Part shown: positions 46,897-58,192 of the stretch, in pieces | Numbering within the stretch: the first letter of the stretch is position 1 | How the letters are laid out: each line of letters starts with the position of its first letter | Origin: Chara braunii | Lineage: Eukaryota > Streptophyta > Charophyceae > Charales > Characeae | Assembly (NCBI GenBank): GCA_003427395.1 | Contig: BFEA01000676.1 | Location: 576,983-640,982, forward strand | Direction of reading: 5' to 3' | DNA: 64,000 bases | Position numbers and translations under genes: made by a program | Notes under the pieces: generated by a model | What the model was told of the DNA's origin: nothing | The model's input: the letters and a program-made list of their open reading frames with translations, nothing else | The model's database searches: none

Positions 46897-48037
46897 AACT
46901 TGTCAAAATTTAAAATTAGGGTTCGGGGGTCAAATTTTATAATTAAAAAAAAAAAAACAATTTGGCCTGTTCTTGTTTTCGGTTGAGGTTGTTGTGTGTC
47001 AAATTTGGTATCATTTGGAGCATTGGAATTTCCTCTGTTAAGATTTATGAAATTTCCCACAAAATTTCATGAACATGTACTTTTGCCTTACTGTTTAATA
47101 TGTTTTTTAATATTTTTTTGAGGGTTTGTTTTTGTAGTTAGTTAGTATGGTCTCCACTCTATGAATTGGTGGCAAGTTTCATTAAAATAACCCTTTGGTT
47201 TTCTTATAAATGACATGGAAAGTGGTATGAAAATTAGGGTCTCCGTTAACCTTCTCTCACGAAGGACTCCCTTCTCGTTTCGCAAATGGAAGCAGCTCTC
47301 AGACGAGCAACAAAACAGCAGAATCCTCCCCACGTTCCAACAACACAGTTTCAACTAGCATCTCCCTTGTACGGGTCAGGCTTTGGCACCATAGCCAAGC
47401 GGCGGCTCCGGCTACGACAGCACACCAACCGTCTGCACGTTCGCAAGTGAAAAAGTAGAGGAGCACCTTAGCTAGGGGGGCGAAGTAAATAGTCTGAAGC
47501 AGGTGACGAAACAACACTATGTGAGTGGAGGAGGTCATAACCAACGAGGTACCGTCAACAGTTCCTTCGGCAAAACCGAATAGAATCTGAAAAAACGACC
47601 AGGAATCTAAGCCATACAGTAAGGGCAATGCCAACCAGGTAAAGGGTCCCAACAACCGTCAAGAGCAGGGTACCATATCGCATAAGAAGTCGTAATCGCA
47701 CCATGGTGGCGGCGGGTGTACACAGGCAGTAAAATTCATACAAAGCCAAAAATTGTACGCAACCCAAAAAACAGAAGGCTAGTACCGTCCTCAGAGAACC
47801 ACCCAGGGGTCTGAAAGAAATGCAGGTCATATGGGTTTGTTTGGCAATCAGCGTCAAACCCTCGATGAAACGGAAGCAGCAACTATATTCACGGCAACAA
47901 CCTCCAACTTAGCACGTAACGCATGAGACGTAGTCGTCACTAAGTGTAGTGGGTACCCTCTTAACAAGAGTTATCTTCTAACAGCCAACAAGGTCTGGTG
48001 CTGACCTTAGAGTCGTAAGAAAGCCTGAAAACACGAT
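46897..48037 (-). repeat. Truncated tandem copy of Penelope 3' region
   Basis: Matches 48997-50135 base for base over most of its length. On the minus strand it carries two overlapping hydrophobic readings (47857-47555 and 47655-47299) that the other copy does not keep open, so I do not treat them as genes. Confidence 0.8.
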
Positions 48038-48225
48038 GGTGTGTGTATGTGTGTATCTGTGTGTATGTATATGTATGTGTGTATGTGTACGTGTGTGTGT
48101 TTGTGTGTTTGTATGTTTGTGTGTTTGTGTGTTTGTGTGTTTGTGTTTATGTGTTTGTGTGTTTGTGTATTTGTGTGTATGTATGTGTGTGATTCTGCGG
48201 ATGTGACAAAGGCGATCTCTCACCT

Positions 48226-48266
<41 letters not shown>

Positions 48267-48301
48267 CCAACCAATTCATCAATTCATCAATCAATCAATC
48301 A

Positions 48302-48333
<32 letters not shown>

Positions 48334-48335
48334 GA
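48038..48335. repeat. TG/TGTT and AATC microsatellites
   Basis: 48038-48190 is TGTG and GTTTGTGT repeats; 48226-48335 is CAAT repeats. The pair TG tract then CAAT tract repeats the arrangement seen at 28865-29270. Confidence 0.92.
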
Positions 48336-48996
48336 AGAAATAAAGTTGTCCGTCGTAGACAACGGTCATATGAGGATGGAGAGCAAAAATTCACAATGAT
48401 AAGCACGCTCCATCACACACGCATATATATACGTACAAAAATGCACAGAAAAGCTCGGAATCCATAGAGATACTAAAAATCACAAATAGAAAGGTAGAAT
48501 CACGCGGGTAAATCCCCAACGTGTTTCATCCAGCCTACACGTGGACTCCTCAGGTGGATGTCTTAGAGGATCCAAGATATCACTCTCTGGGAGGCCTTAC
48601 CGTATGCCTTGCCCCCACTACATTCAACTACCCTACCCGTACCCTTTCCCAAGTCATCAGATAGCGGGAACAGAAGCACATGATAGCAGCCCCCTTGTTC
48701 CTTTATCCCTCCAACCAAACACAACTAGCAAAAAAGTAATGATAAGCATTGGTCGATCCGACCAATGCGTCGACAAGATGTAGCACATCAGGTAGGAGAA
48801 CTACCTTGTCAACCTCAGAACCCTGGAAAATCGTCATTATATACTCTGAATCGGAACGATGTCACACAAATAGTGAAGTAGCCGATCAACACACGAGTAC
48901 CTGCAAAACCACAAACACACAGAAAAGCAGACAAGCACGGGTAGGCCCCAAGAACGCAAGTGGTTAATGGGGACCCCCACTTTCAGGTCTTATGTA
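48336..48996. other. Unassigned spacer between Penelope copies
   Basis: 661 bp without a coding region, bounded by the AATC tract and the second 3' copy. It may be leader sequence of the downstream tandem copy. Confidence 0.4.
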
Positions 48997-50135
48997 AGGG
49001 GTCAAAAATTGAAATTAGGGTTTGGGGATCAAGTTTTATAATTTTTGAAAAAAAAACAATTTGGTCTGTTCTTGTTTTCGTTCAAGGTTGGTGTCATTTG
49101 GAGCATTGGAATTTCCTCTGTTAAGATTTCTGAAATTTTCCAAGATTTCTTAAATTGAAAAGTTGGCGAAATTTTATGAAAGTGTCTTGCTGTTTGATTT
49201 TTTTTTTTTTTTTCGTTTTTTTTTTTTTTGCAGTTAGTTGGTATGGTCTCCACTTCATGAATTGGTGGCAAGTTTTATTAAATAACCCTTTCGTTTTCTT
49301 ATAAATGGCATAGCAAGTGGTCTGAAAATTAGGGTCTCCGTTAACCTTCTCTCACCAAGGACTCCCTTCTCGTTGTGCAAATGGAAGCAGCTTACAGACG
49401 AACAGCAAAGCAGCAGAACCCTCCTTCCAACAACACAGTTCTGGCTAGCATCTCCCCTGTACGGGTCAGGCTCTGGCACCATAGCCAAGCGGCGACTCCG
49501 GCTACGACAGCGCATCAACCGTCCGCACATTTGTGAATGAAAGAGTAGAGGAGCAGCTCGGTCAACGAAGCGAAGTAAATAGTCTAAAGCAGGTGACAAA
49601 ACAACACTGTGCGAGTCGAGGAGGTCAGAACCAACGAGGTACCGTCAACAGTTCCTTCGGCAAACTGAGTAAAATATGAAAAAATGACCAGGAACCTAAG
49701 CAATACAGCTAGGGCTCTGCCAACCAGGTAAAGGGCCCCAACAACCGTCAAGAGCAGAGTATCATATCACGTCAGAACTCGTAATGGCACTATGGCGGCG
49801 GCAGGTGTATAGAGGCACCGAAATCCAGACGAAACCAAAAATTGTATGCAACCTGAAAAATCAAAAGGTTAGTACCGTCCTCAAACTTGGAAAACCCCCC
49901 AAGGGTCTGGAAGAAGCGCATGTCATATGGGTCTGTTTGACAATCATAGTCAAACCCCTGATGAAACAGAAGCAGCAACTACCTTTGCGGCAACAACCCC
50001 CAACTTAGCACCGAACTCATGAAACGTAGTCGTCACTAAGTGGCGTGGGTACCCTTTCAACAAGAGTTCTCTTCTAACAGCCAACAAGGCTTGGTGCTGA
50101 CCCCATGAGTCGCTAGAAAGCATGAAAACACAATG
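48997..50135 (-). repeat. Penelope 3' region attached to the RT copy
   Basis: Counterpart of 46897-48037. On the minus strand it runs from the last part of the RT (KGYPRHLVTTTFHEFGAKLG) through about 950 bp of untranslated DNA to a run of A/T near 49210. Confidence 0.8.
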
Positions 50136-50954
50136 GAGGGTGATCACAATCGCTCCAATCTTCGCCCTCTTATACGAGTACGAAACATAATCCTCAAAAC
50201 TCTTGAAAATCAATTCCCCAGATTTCCAAACACTCGTTTCATTTTTCACCAAACACACAATCCGACAAGTAATCCTGTGCCTGAACACGTCAATCCCTAC
50301 GAACGTCCAATGACCGCTACAATCATTGGTGCGAACCAACTGGAGCACAGTCCCATAATATTTGTTGAACTCGTCCAAAACAACTTGCGTCCGAACAAAA
50401 CCAAACTATGTCGTAACCGCAACAAAGATGGTAACGTCATCAACAATTTGAAAATTGTAGACGAGTTCCCTATCGGCACCCAGACTCCGCAAGAAATTTC
50501 ATTCAACGTAGGAGCAAAGAAGACAAGTAACAGGACAACTATAAGATTTATCCATTGGGACACCTATAACTTGTTGCAAAAGTTTCCCTCCCGCAAATAC
50601 TATGAAAGTAAATCTGAGGTTAAATTTAACCATACTCCGGATCATCTGTAGGGATATAGAAATACACTTATCCTTTGACTCAGAAAAGGACAACCAGACT
50701 TTCCTGCCACGTTTTGGAATTTTTATCCCTTAACACGCATGGTGATAAGAATAACGTAGAAGCCAATCGATTGCGGCCAAAATGTCGACGTGGGGTAAGG
50801 ACACAAACATGTCGGACTCCTTGATGTCAAATATTGTAGATATAACATCGACGTAACCAAAAATAAATCGAAATTGTCTCTCCAGTTTTTGGAGACCTGC
50901 AAGAAAATTAATCATCGCTCGTTGTCGGACGTAATGGCCTCCTCGCGTCGTCAC
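49950..50954 (-). pseudogene. Penelope-type reverse transcriptase, broken and 5'-truncated
   Basis: Minus-strand fragments: 50954-50730 with motif A IFDIKESDMFVSLPH; 50693-50499 with motif B QVIGVPMDKSYSCPVTCLLCSY; motif C IVDDVTIFVAV near 50435 in the next frame; and 50378-49950 with the thumb (WTFVGIDV, KSFEDYVSY, VRRELLLKGYP). Every block has a clear counterpart in the RT at 18339-19631, so they share a superfamily but not a close family. Frameshifts between blocks make it inactive. Confidence 0.82.
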
Positions 50955-51400
50955 TCATAAGGGGGATCTTCCGGCCGCATCACGCAGGAGTTTGATATTT
51001 TCTTTTAGAGTAGAAACATTTTCTCCGAAATTCATCAAGGTGAACGACGGGGTTTTGCCGCTCTAGCCGGGTGCACCTGTCGTACTTCTCACGTTCCCCT
51101 ACGACAGGTCAGGGTCCCACGAGGCCCAACTCGTCTTCCCTGAGGAGCTGTCACCATCCTTAGAGGCGTATCCCTACCGAGCTACTGATCTACATACGAA
51201 CGTTTTTACATAAAATTACAGAGGTAGACCAGCCAATGGCGTTTTGCTCGTTTCGCCGTAGTGCATACAACTCTTACAGGTGAATATAGATCGATCTCAA
51301 CGAAGCCGCTCGTTCCATAGGTGGCTGATTTTCTGCGGACCATGTCGGTCGGCTAGACTTCGCCCGATCAATCATAAATCTAGTTGCTTCTAGTCTTTTT
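50955..51400 (-). repeat. LTR-like fragment related to the LTR at 60943
   Basis: From GGGGGATCTTCCGGCCGCATCACGCAGGAGTT at about 50961 the sequence matches 61000-61400 (CTACGACAGG, GAGCTGTCACC, CCTACCGAGCTACTG, AGAGGTAGACCAGCC) and, inverted, the right ends of both long repeats. The first 40-50 bp of the LTR are missing where it meets the Penelope RT. Confidence 0.65.
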
Positions 51401-52410
51401 ATAAACACACCTTCTTTTGGAAAGGAAAGTACTGAAATTAAAACACACATACATCGCATTAAAACAAGCAGAAGTCACAACCAAACACGTGAATGTAGCG
51501 ACCAAGATACACATAGATGTCCCCAACGAACACATGAATTTGACAACCAAGATACTCATAAATGTCGTGAACAAGGCTCACGGATGCAATACATAAGTAG
51601 CGACTCGTCTTAGTGACCAAATGACAGTCTTTCGTAAGGACTACAAAATTTGACAACATGAAATATTTCTTTTTACTCTCACCATTACACAAAACTGAAG
51701 AGAAAGTTTTTGAAAGCGTTTCACAATTGATGCGCGCAAGATCGATAGGAAAGTCATCATCGACACTCACAACTTGCTTTATCGAATTTCAAAACAACAT
51801 CATGCCATGGCCTCGTGTCCATGTTTATCTCTATTATTTTCCATGACTTCCTTCATCCATACTATTTACGGCTTGCCTAATGTAGAAGTCATCGCCTAAC
51901 TACGAATGCATGCCAACTAAGTATATACAAAAGAAATGGTAAAACCTTTGTGTTGCCGTCACCCCTCATCATGACACTAGCAAAAATCGTCGCAAGAATT
52001 GATAATCATAGGGGCGGGCCGACCTTGTTTTCCTGGTCGACACCACTAGGGTGATCGAGATTTATTATGTTTCACGCCCCTAAGGTCAGAGTCTAATGAT
52101 CCAATCCAAGGGGCTTAGCTAGCTATCAATCTTCTAGCGGTCCAATCAAGTGGGACTTATTGAGGAAGGTGACGCCTAGCGGCCGTAAAGTGCGTGAGTC
52201 GCCAGGGCGCATCTATCCAGCCGAGCACGCCGCATGATGAGCGCCTTGTTGATTGTCAACTTCCGCACTCGTCCTCATTATGGTAGTCGTAGATTGCTCG
52301 CGTTGTAGAGCTCCGCCATCCGTCGCACCACCAAAAAGTTGTCATTAGATGCAAAAAAGTTTTAACAAACTCTCCTCCTATTGCTGGAGGACCTCATCAT
52401 CACATCTCTC
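51401..52410. other. Unassigned
   Basis: No domain in either strand. It may continue the LTR-like fragment. An imperfect inverted pair GGGGCGGG / CGCCCCTAAGG flanks about 52010-52085. Confidence 0.4.
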
Positions 52411-52920
52411 CTAGGCACGGATACGGACATCAAATGCACCTACGTGGTCATAATGTTGAATGTACACAAATGGTCCCTGTCGAGCATGGTGGTTCCGCGT
52501 AATGCGCAGGGACAACCACATGATCTCATCCTTGAACTTGTGATAGATTGTCTCGTCTACGACGTCGTAGATGACCCCTATGTCCCTCCAATGCATCTTT
52601 CTTAGAGGGCAGAAGCCAATGCTTAGTACCAGCTTCATGGTCGTAGTCATGAACGAGTAAACTCGCGGCGGGTCCTCAAGGGTTCCTTGGTCCTTCCTGA
52701 GTTCGACCTTGGTTGGGTAAACGTCTGCCGGATGGAAGACCATGCAGTCGACTTTTGCCCATTCTTGTCGGAATCCTCTCGCGGCGGCAGCGACAGACGC
52801 CCTTGCCTCCGTCTTGGTTGGAAACAACATGATGGTGGCAATTGCCACGCTTCTCCGTCGCAAACTGCTCGAGGCAGCATTGCTCGCGGCAACTGAGTTG
52901 TCTGTGACCCGCGCCTCCAT
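52411..52920 (-). CDS. Unidentified 169-residue ORF, possibly a real gene or element ORF
   Basis: An open minus-strand reading that starts MEARVTDNSVAASN and contains WAKVDCMVFHPADVYPTKVELRKDQ and HWRDIGVIYDVVDETIYHKFKDEIMWLSLRI. The composition is protein-like, without simple repeats or long hydrophobic runs, which sets it apart from most readings here. I recognise no domain. A possible TATA (TATTTATAA, minus strand, 53072-53063) is about 140 bp before the ATG. An overlapping minus reading in another frame (52982-52647) weakens the case. Confidence 0.35.
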   Translation of the reverse strand: MEARVTDNSVAASNAASSSLRRRSVAIATIMLFPTKTEARASVAAAARGFRQEWAKVDCMVFHPADVYPTKVELRKDQGTLEDPPRVYSFMTTTMKLVLSIGFCPLRKMHWRDIGVIYDVVDETIYHKFKDEIMWLSLRITRNHHARQGPFVYIQHYDHVGAFDVRIRA

Positions 52921-53062
52921 CCTTTCGATTGGTCAACTCGCTCCTTTAGCCGAGGTTTGGCACAATGAGCGGCGGAGGCCACAAGGGACTAACTCTTGCT
53001 ATCGTCTTAAAAGAACCGACGTCGTAAGAACCTATGAATGAAATGAAATGTGCAAAAAGGTT

Positions 53063-53072
53063 GGGTTATAAA
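53063..53072. promoter_or_regulatory. Possible TATA box
   Basis: TTATAAATAG on the plus strand; TATTTATAA on the minus strand. It could serve the minus-strand ORF at 52920 or, as a better consensus, a plus-strand transcript entering the long repeat. No other element supports it. Confidence 0.3.
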
Positions 53073-53144
53073 TAGGACGACGTCGAGCGTACGCAGGGCT
53101 ATTAGTGGGGCAAATCTTATCGCTACTTGGTTCCTTTGTCGGGG

Positions 53145-53168
53145 CAAATACCCTGACAAGGGTATTTG
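53145..53168. repeat. Perfect 10-bp hairpin
   Basis: CAAATACCCT-GACA-AGGGTATTTG, with GTCGGGG on both sides. It lies about 140 bp before the second long repeat. Confidence 0.85.
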
Positions 53169-53821
53169 TCGGGGATTTTAAACGTCGGACGCTGTCCGAC
53201 TCTTTCGTTGAATTGAAGGACTTGATCAGACTGACGTTTGCCAAAAGTTTATTCAGACCCGACCTATGACTGAGAGATTAAAAGGTTTTGAGTTTTAGTC
53301 CAGACGCGTGCTGACATGGAAGTGGTAGAGCTAGACCTATTCTACCTAAAATAATGTAGCCGTGCGATTCAGGGCTTAAATAAGCAAAAAAAAAAAGAGG
53401 GATGCGCCAAGTACAGGGCCGCGACGCAGGGGGAATAGGAAGAAGGGTTTTTTTTCCTGGGCCGCAGAGGTTGACATCAAGCTAGAGGGTTGATAGGCCG
53501 ATGTCGAGGTCACGAGGCCCACCGACGGGGTAAGGCCTGCAAGCAGGGCCTGCAAGGCCTCCAGCAGCGAGGCTCGCAGGGCCACTGGCAGGCAGGGTCT
53601 GCAAGGACGGTAGTAGGTTACCGCACATGACTCATACCCGGCAGATACCGGGATCGAACCTGATATGCTGGCCTACTGGGCAAAGTTCCTTTTGGAGCAG
53701 CCATCATAAGGCATTTGGCGTGGCCGATGAGATTGCGCGGCTAAGATCAGTCATGTGGAGAGCATGGCCACTACGCAAGGATGACACGCATAAATCGAGA
53801 AATGGTCCAAAATCCCGGTAG

Positions 53822-53894
53822 GGATTTGAACCCGAGTCTGCATTTCAACAACTCGTGGATATGCCACGAGCACGTGAATGTGACCGTTGGCCTA
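53822..53894 (-). other. tRNA-like segment with A and B boxes (copy 2)
   Basis: On the minus strand: A-box-like TAGGCCAACGG (53894-53884), hairpin CTCGTGG..CCACGAG (53870-53852), B box GGTTCAAATCC (53832-53822), which fits the consensus fully. A second A/B-like pair (TTGCCCAGTAGG 53683-53672, GGTTCGATCC 53660-53651) is too tightly spaced for a tRNA and may be a shortened relic. Confidence 0.5.
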
Positions 53895-53938
53895 ACAGAA
53901 AAAAAAAAGGATAAAAAAAAAAATCTAACGGAAACAAA

Positions 53939-54981
53939 AGCGCCACATGGCGCTGTGAGAACTGACAGGGCTTTCAGCCCTCAGTTCAGTTGACGGTGCC
54001 CGTTATAAACGGGCTACCATTTTTTTGTCTTTTGGTAAGTTTCCTTTTTTTTCTTCGTTGGATTTTTTTAGATTTTTTTGTTTTAGATTCTTTTGTTTTA
54101 GATTCTTTTGTTTTAGATTCTCCTCTTCTTGTTTTATGAGCTGGACTTACGCCCGTTCGTTTTGACGAACAGGCTGTAAGGGCTGACTTCCCATCAAAAG
54201 GATGGGGAAAGTCGGATGGATTTATTGTCGGTATGCAGGACTATACATCCACACACACACACACACACACACAGAAGAAGGAAGGGGGGGTCTTACCTGG
54301 CCTTGGCTTCCCTCTGCTTCCATTGATAGGACGAGCAGAATCGAATGAATCTATTGCAGTCGTGGCGCCCGTTATGTCGGAGGGTCACACTACGAAGGTA
54401 GGCTTTTTTTTTTTCTTTTTTTTTTTGCTTTTAGATTTTCTTTAAACTTTTTTTTTCATCTTTTTTTTTTTTCTTCTTTTTTTTCGACAGGTGCTTTTCC
54501 CCTCCCCTCGTCGTGGTTTTCGTTGCCTGCGCCCGTTGGTTTTAAAAACGGGCAGCAAAGTGGGTGCGCCTGAACGTGGCGCCGCAGGGCGCCTAGGTAC
54601 GGTCTCGGTGGGTAGAGAGCTCTGTTGAGTTCGACTTTGTGAAATGACCTTGGGGAATGGGAGGCTGCTCGTTTGAAAAACGAGTTGCCCCCGCCACATA
54701 GGGAGACGATGGGGCAGGAAGGGAAAAAGAAAAAAAAAAAAGGAAGGAAAAAGAAAGGGGGGGAAACGGCCGCGAATTTGGTCGCGGCCGCGGAATAGGT
54801 GCAGCCCCCAGAAGGTTCTAAGGGGTGAAGTGACTGCACCTGTTCGTTTTTCGAACAGGTTGCAACCATTCCTAGGAGCACCCAGCCTGAGAAAATGGCC
54901 AGGTGCTTCCCAGAGTTAATGACCCTGGTTCCCCAGGGGGGAAGCCAAGGCACTTGGCTCCTGGCCATCGATTTAAATCGA
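53939..54981. repeat. Cluster of about eight hairpins in the second long repeat
   Basis: AGCGCC-ACAT-GGCGCT (53939-53954); AACTG..CAGTT with AGGGCT/AGCCCT (53961-53987); GCCCGTT-ATA-AACGGGC (53998-54014); CTTAC..GTAAG with apex CGTTCG/CGAAC (54146-54180); GCCCGTT..AACGGGC (54531-54553); CTCGTTT..AAACGAG (54668-54684); CGGCCGCGA..TCGCGGCCG (54767-54790); CCTGTTCG..CGAACAGG (54839-54859); TCGATTTAAATCGA (54968-54981). Four share an apex of the kind GTT-N-GTTTT..AAC with different, still-paired stems. Confidence 0.75.
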
Positions 54982-55319
54982 GGGTCGGGAGCATCCACTA
55001 TTTTTGCTTGGCTGTGAGCAAAGCAGCTGCCCACATGCCCTCGGCTGGCTATAAAAGTCAGCTCCCCACCCAGCAGCCTCACATTTGTGCCAGTGCTGTT
55101 GGGACATTCACTTGAGTGAATACAGGCTGGCTGCTGCTGCGGGGCGGTGATGCCGGTGAGGAGGATGAGAGGAAGTGTTGTTGGTGGAGAGTGGAGGTCT
55201 GCAGGAAGAGGGAGAAGGTTGCTGGAGTAATGCAGTTGGAGAAGCGTGCTGCCATATCCGCGGCTGTTGGCAGCAACGCAAGGGAGGTGTTGCGCAGCCA
55301 TCACGGCAACGCAGCCATA

Positions 55320-55720
55320 GTTGAAAAAGTGGTGGGGAGATGCTGCGCCGTTTTTGCGGCGACGACAGTTTTGTTGACGTACTGCGAGAGCGCTGCCAAT
55401 GTTTTTCAGCGGCAGTTGTGATTTTTCTGGCAGTGACGTGGAAGTGCTGCCGAATTTTGTGGCGGCAGCAGTGCGTTCTAGGTGGTGATGTGGAAGTACT
55501 ACCCGTTTTGCACGGCGAAAACAATTTTGGCAGGTGGTACACGGGAGATTCTGCCCGCTTGGCGCGGCATTAACAACAGGGTGGTGCTGCCGGATTTGTT
55601 GCGCTGCGCCACTGTTTTTTCCAATGTGAATGTGGGGAGGTACTGCTCGATCAGCAGCGCGGCAATGGCAGTGTATGTGGTGGGATCATGTTGCTGAATT
55701 TGGCGGCGGCAGCAACACTT
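55320..55720. repeat. Imperfect minisatellite of CTGCCG-type units
   Basis: Units of about 60-70 bp such as GTGGAAGTGCTGCCGAATTTTG then TGGCGGCAGCAG, partly palindromic (GCTGCCG / CGGCAGC). A shorter version is at 23700-23960 in copy 1, so unit number varies between copies. Confidence 0.7.
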
Positions 55721-58192
55721 TCATTGAGGTTATGTCGTCCGATTGATGACATGTCGGCGACACTTTTGTGAGGGAAAATGTTGCGGGTCTTTTGCGTCAC
55801 AGTGGAGGCAGTTTTTTGTGTGTAATCCAGCGGTGGTGTTGCAGGGCAGCCATGGTACCGGTTTTGACGACGCAGCAAGCAGTGGTCCGCCGTTATTTTT
55901 GTGGCGCGCGGCGGCTATTGTGGATCCCAGTATAGCCTAGAGGTTGGGCTGGCGTTGGTGCACGATGAGGACCGTGCGGCAGTGGTGCGTGAACCAGCGA
56001 CATGAAAAGAGCATAGAGTGACTGCTTGCGGCAGTGGCTATTGGAGTTGCGGCACTTGCGGTTTGCGCTGGAAGGACATCTTTATTTTTAGGGCTCGCGA
56101 CACATGCGGTTTTCGGCCAGGGCCACCGTTATTTTTTTTGCGGCGTGAAGTGCGAGCGGTTTTGAGTTTTGAACCATCAGGTACTGCGACGATGCTGTGG
56201 GACTGCATTGGGACCATCTGGGACCATTTTGGGACAAGGTGGGACTGATTGTTGTAATCGGGACCGGCATGTTGGTGTGGCTATTGCGAGCAGACGTGGT
56301 GATGGGAGGCGGCGTGGACTTGCAATTGGTTGAGAGCATCCTTGGTGGGGGAAGTACAGTTGGGGCTATGTTAGGGCAACCTGGGACATTGAAACCACGT
56401 GAAAACTCATTTGTGGGAACACCCTCCTGGAGGGCTATCTCGCTCGAGTTTGGGTGGCCCAGCCTCTGCTAATTTGGACACTTGGTGGAAGACGCGGACT
56501 GTGACTCAGGAGGAAGGTCAGAACTTGTGGAGTTGTGAGCCGCATATTCTACGGCGGTCATTTTCTTTTGATTGATATATTACTCGACTTTCTTGAGTGG
56601 ACCGTCTCTCAAACTTCACTCGAGGTCAGTCAGTTGAACGACTCAGATATCCCTTCATACCTGTGTGAACCCACACTTTGTTTGACCCTGTTGTTTTGGA
56701 TGTTCAAAAAAAAAAAGTTGTGCGAGTCATGCGTATGAATGAAAGAGTCTGACTTGAGTATAAAATTGTATTGGTCTCCTTTTTGAACTTGTTGTTTTTG
56801 CGTGTTGTGCAGATAGGTAGAAGGATTCCTACAAAGGAGTTTTGATTCATGCCTATTTAGGACAGATAAAAAAAGATCGCCTTCCTTCTTCTTACTACCT
56901 GCTTGTTTGTAAAACAAAACTTGTCATTTTAAAAATGATTAATCCAGTGAGTTCTGTAAAAATAGTTTCAAATAAAGAAGACAAAGTTAAATTGATCTAG
57001 CTTTTTCTTGAGGTCTACCTATTCTATCCCGAATGACCTTATCCACCTATACCTTTCCAAATGATTCTCGTTCTTTACCTTTCGTGAATTCTTTTCGTCT
57101 AAGTTACCCTGGACTTAAGAGAAATGAAAAATATATGAAAGCCACTTGCAATGGACACATCTTCTATCTCTAGGAAGCATCTGGGGCGAGGGTTCGTTGC
57201 TTTAGGAGCCGACCCTGTTATCGACCCGGAGTGGACCATTCTACGGGAGGGTACTTTGCCGATTCGATGGAGACAGCGTGACTTCTGAGATCCGAGTCTT
57301 GTGCTCGGACGAGGAGGAGGAGTACCCCAGACCACTTCCTAGAGGGAGAGGTATGTAACACTTCAAGCAATGCCCCTGATCAAGAACCATTTGCAGAGTA
57401 GTTTGTCATCCGAAAAGATTGGAAACAGATGAAGACAGATATGTGTGTCTAATCTTGAGTCGGTGGAAGGTGGAATGAATAACGTTGGCAGCGCGTCTCA
57501 TCAAGTCAAAACTAAGGCAGGCCGACTACCTTGTCGGCTGCATCACTGTTATTCTCAGTAAGCCAACTTCTTTGTTGGCGGTTGTATGATTTTTGTGGAT
57601 TTCGACCCGGGGTGGTCAGATTTTATTTTGATTTTGTGTTGTTGAATGTACTGTATGATGATTTAAATCTTTTTAGTTATCATTTCATATTGGATGTGCG
57701 TTCTACCGACTACGGTCGATTCATTTTGATATAATTATATGTGTGGTTGTTGTAACTTTCGCTTGACTATGTGTTAAAGGGACTAGGATAATATTGAGTT
57801 TCACGCTTGGTTGAAACCGTCCTAGTCGGTCGACGTTTGCTCCGTACCCAGGAGATCAGCGCCCTAGGAACGGACAACGTTCAACTTTGCTTGGTGTTAA
57901 CTAAGCGTATCTATACTACAGCGAACGAGCAGACGCCCTCGGCTGACCTACCTCTGCAATTGCATCTAAAAGCTTTAGCACGTGGGTCAGTAGCTCGGTA
58001 GGGATATGCCCCTAAGGGTGGTGACAGCCCCTTAGGGAAGAAAGCTTATGCCCCACAAGAACCTATCTTGTCGTAGGGGTCCGCGGGATGTACAGTTGGC
58101 GCACCCGGCTAGAGCGGCGAAGGAGCGACGCGACCACGACCATTTTGGCGGATCATGGGATTATTCTACGTCGTTCCGGAGTTGTCTCTGAA

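Larger units (their letters stand above)
46897..50954 (-). mobile_element. Second Penelope-like element, 5'-truncated, with tandem 3' copy
   Basis: RT at 50954-49950 is followed on the minus strand by a 3' region (50135-48997). A second, 5'-truncated copy of that same region lies at 48037-46897, in the same orientation. Both copies are about 1.14 kb and start inside the RT thumb. Head-to-tail partial copies of this kind are typical of Penelope elements. No GIY-YIG or ORF1 is left. The 5' side stops near 50950, where LTR-like DNA begins, and the 3' side abuts the hairpin array. Confidence 0.75.

Noticed and set aside
47299-47857. Hydrophobic minus-strand ORFs resembling membrane proteins
   Set aside because: They lie in the 3' region of a decayed Penelope element and are not kept open in the matching copy at 48997-50135.
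53651-53683. Second tRNA gene in the long repeat
   Set aside because: A and B boxes are only about eleven bases apart, so no tRNA fold is possible.
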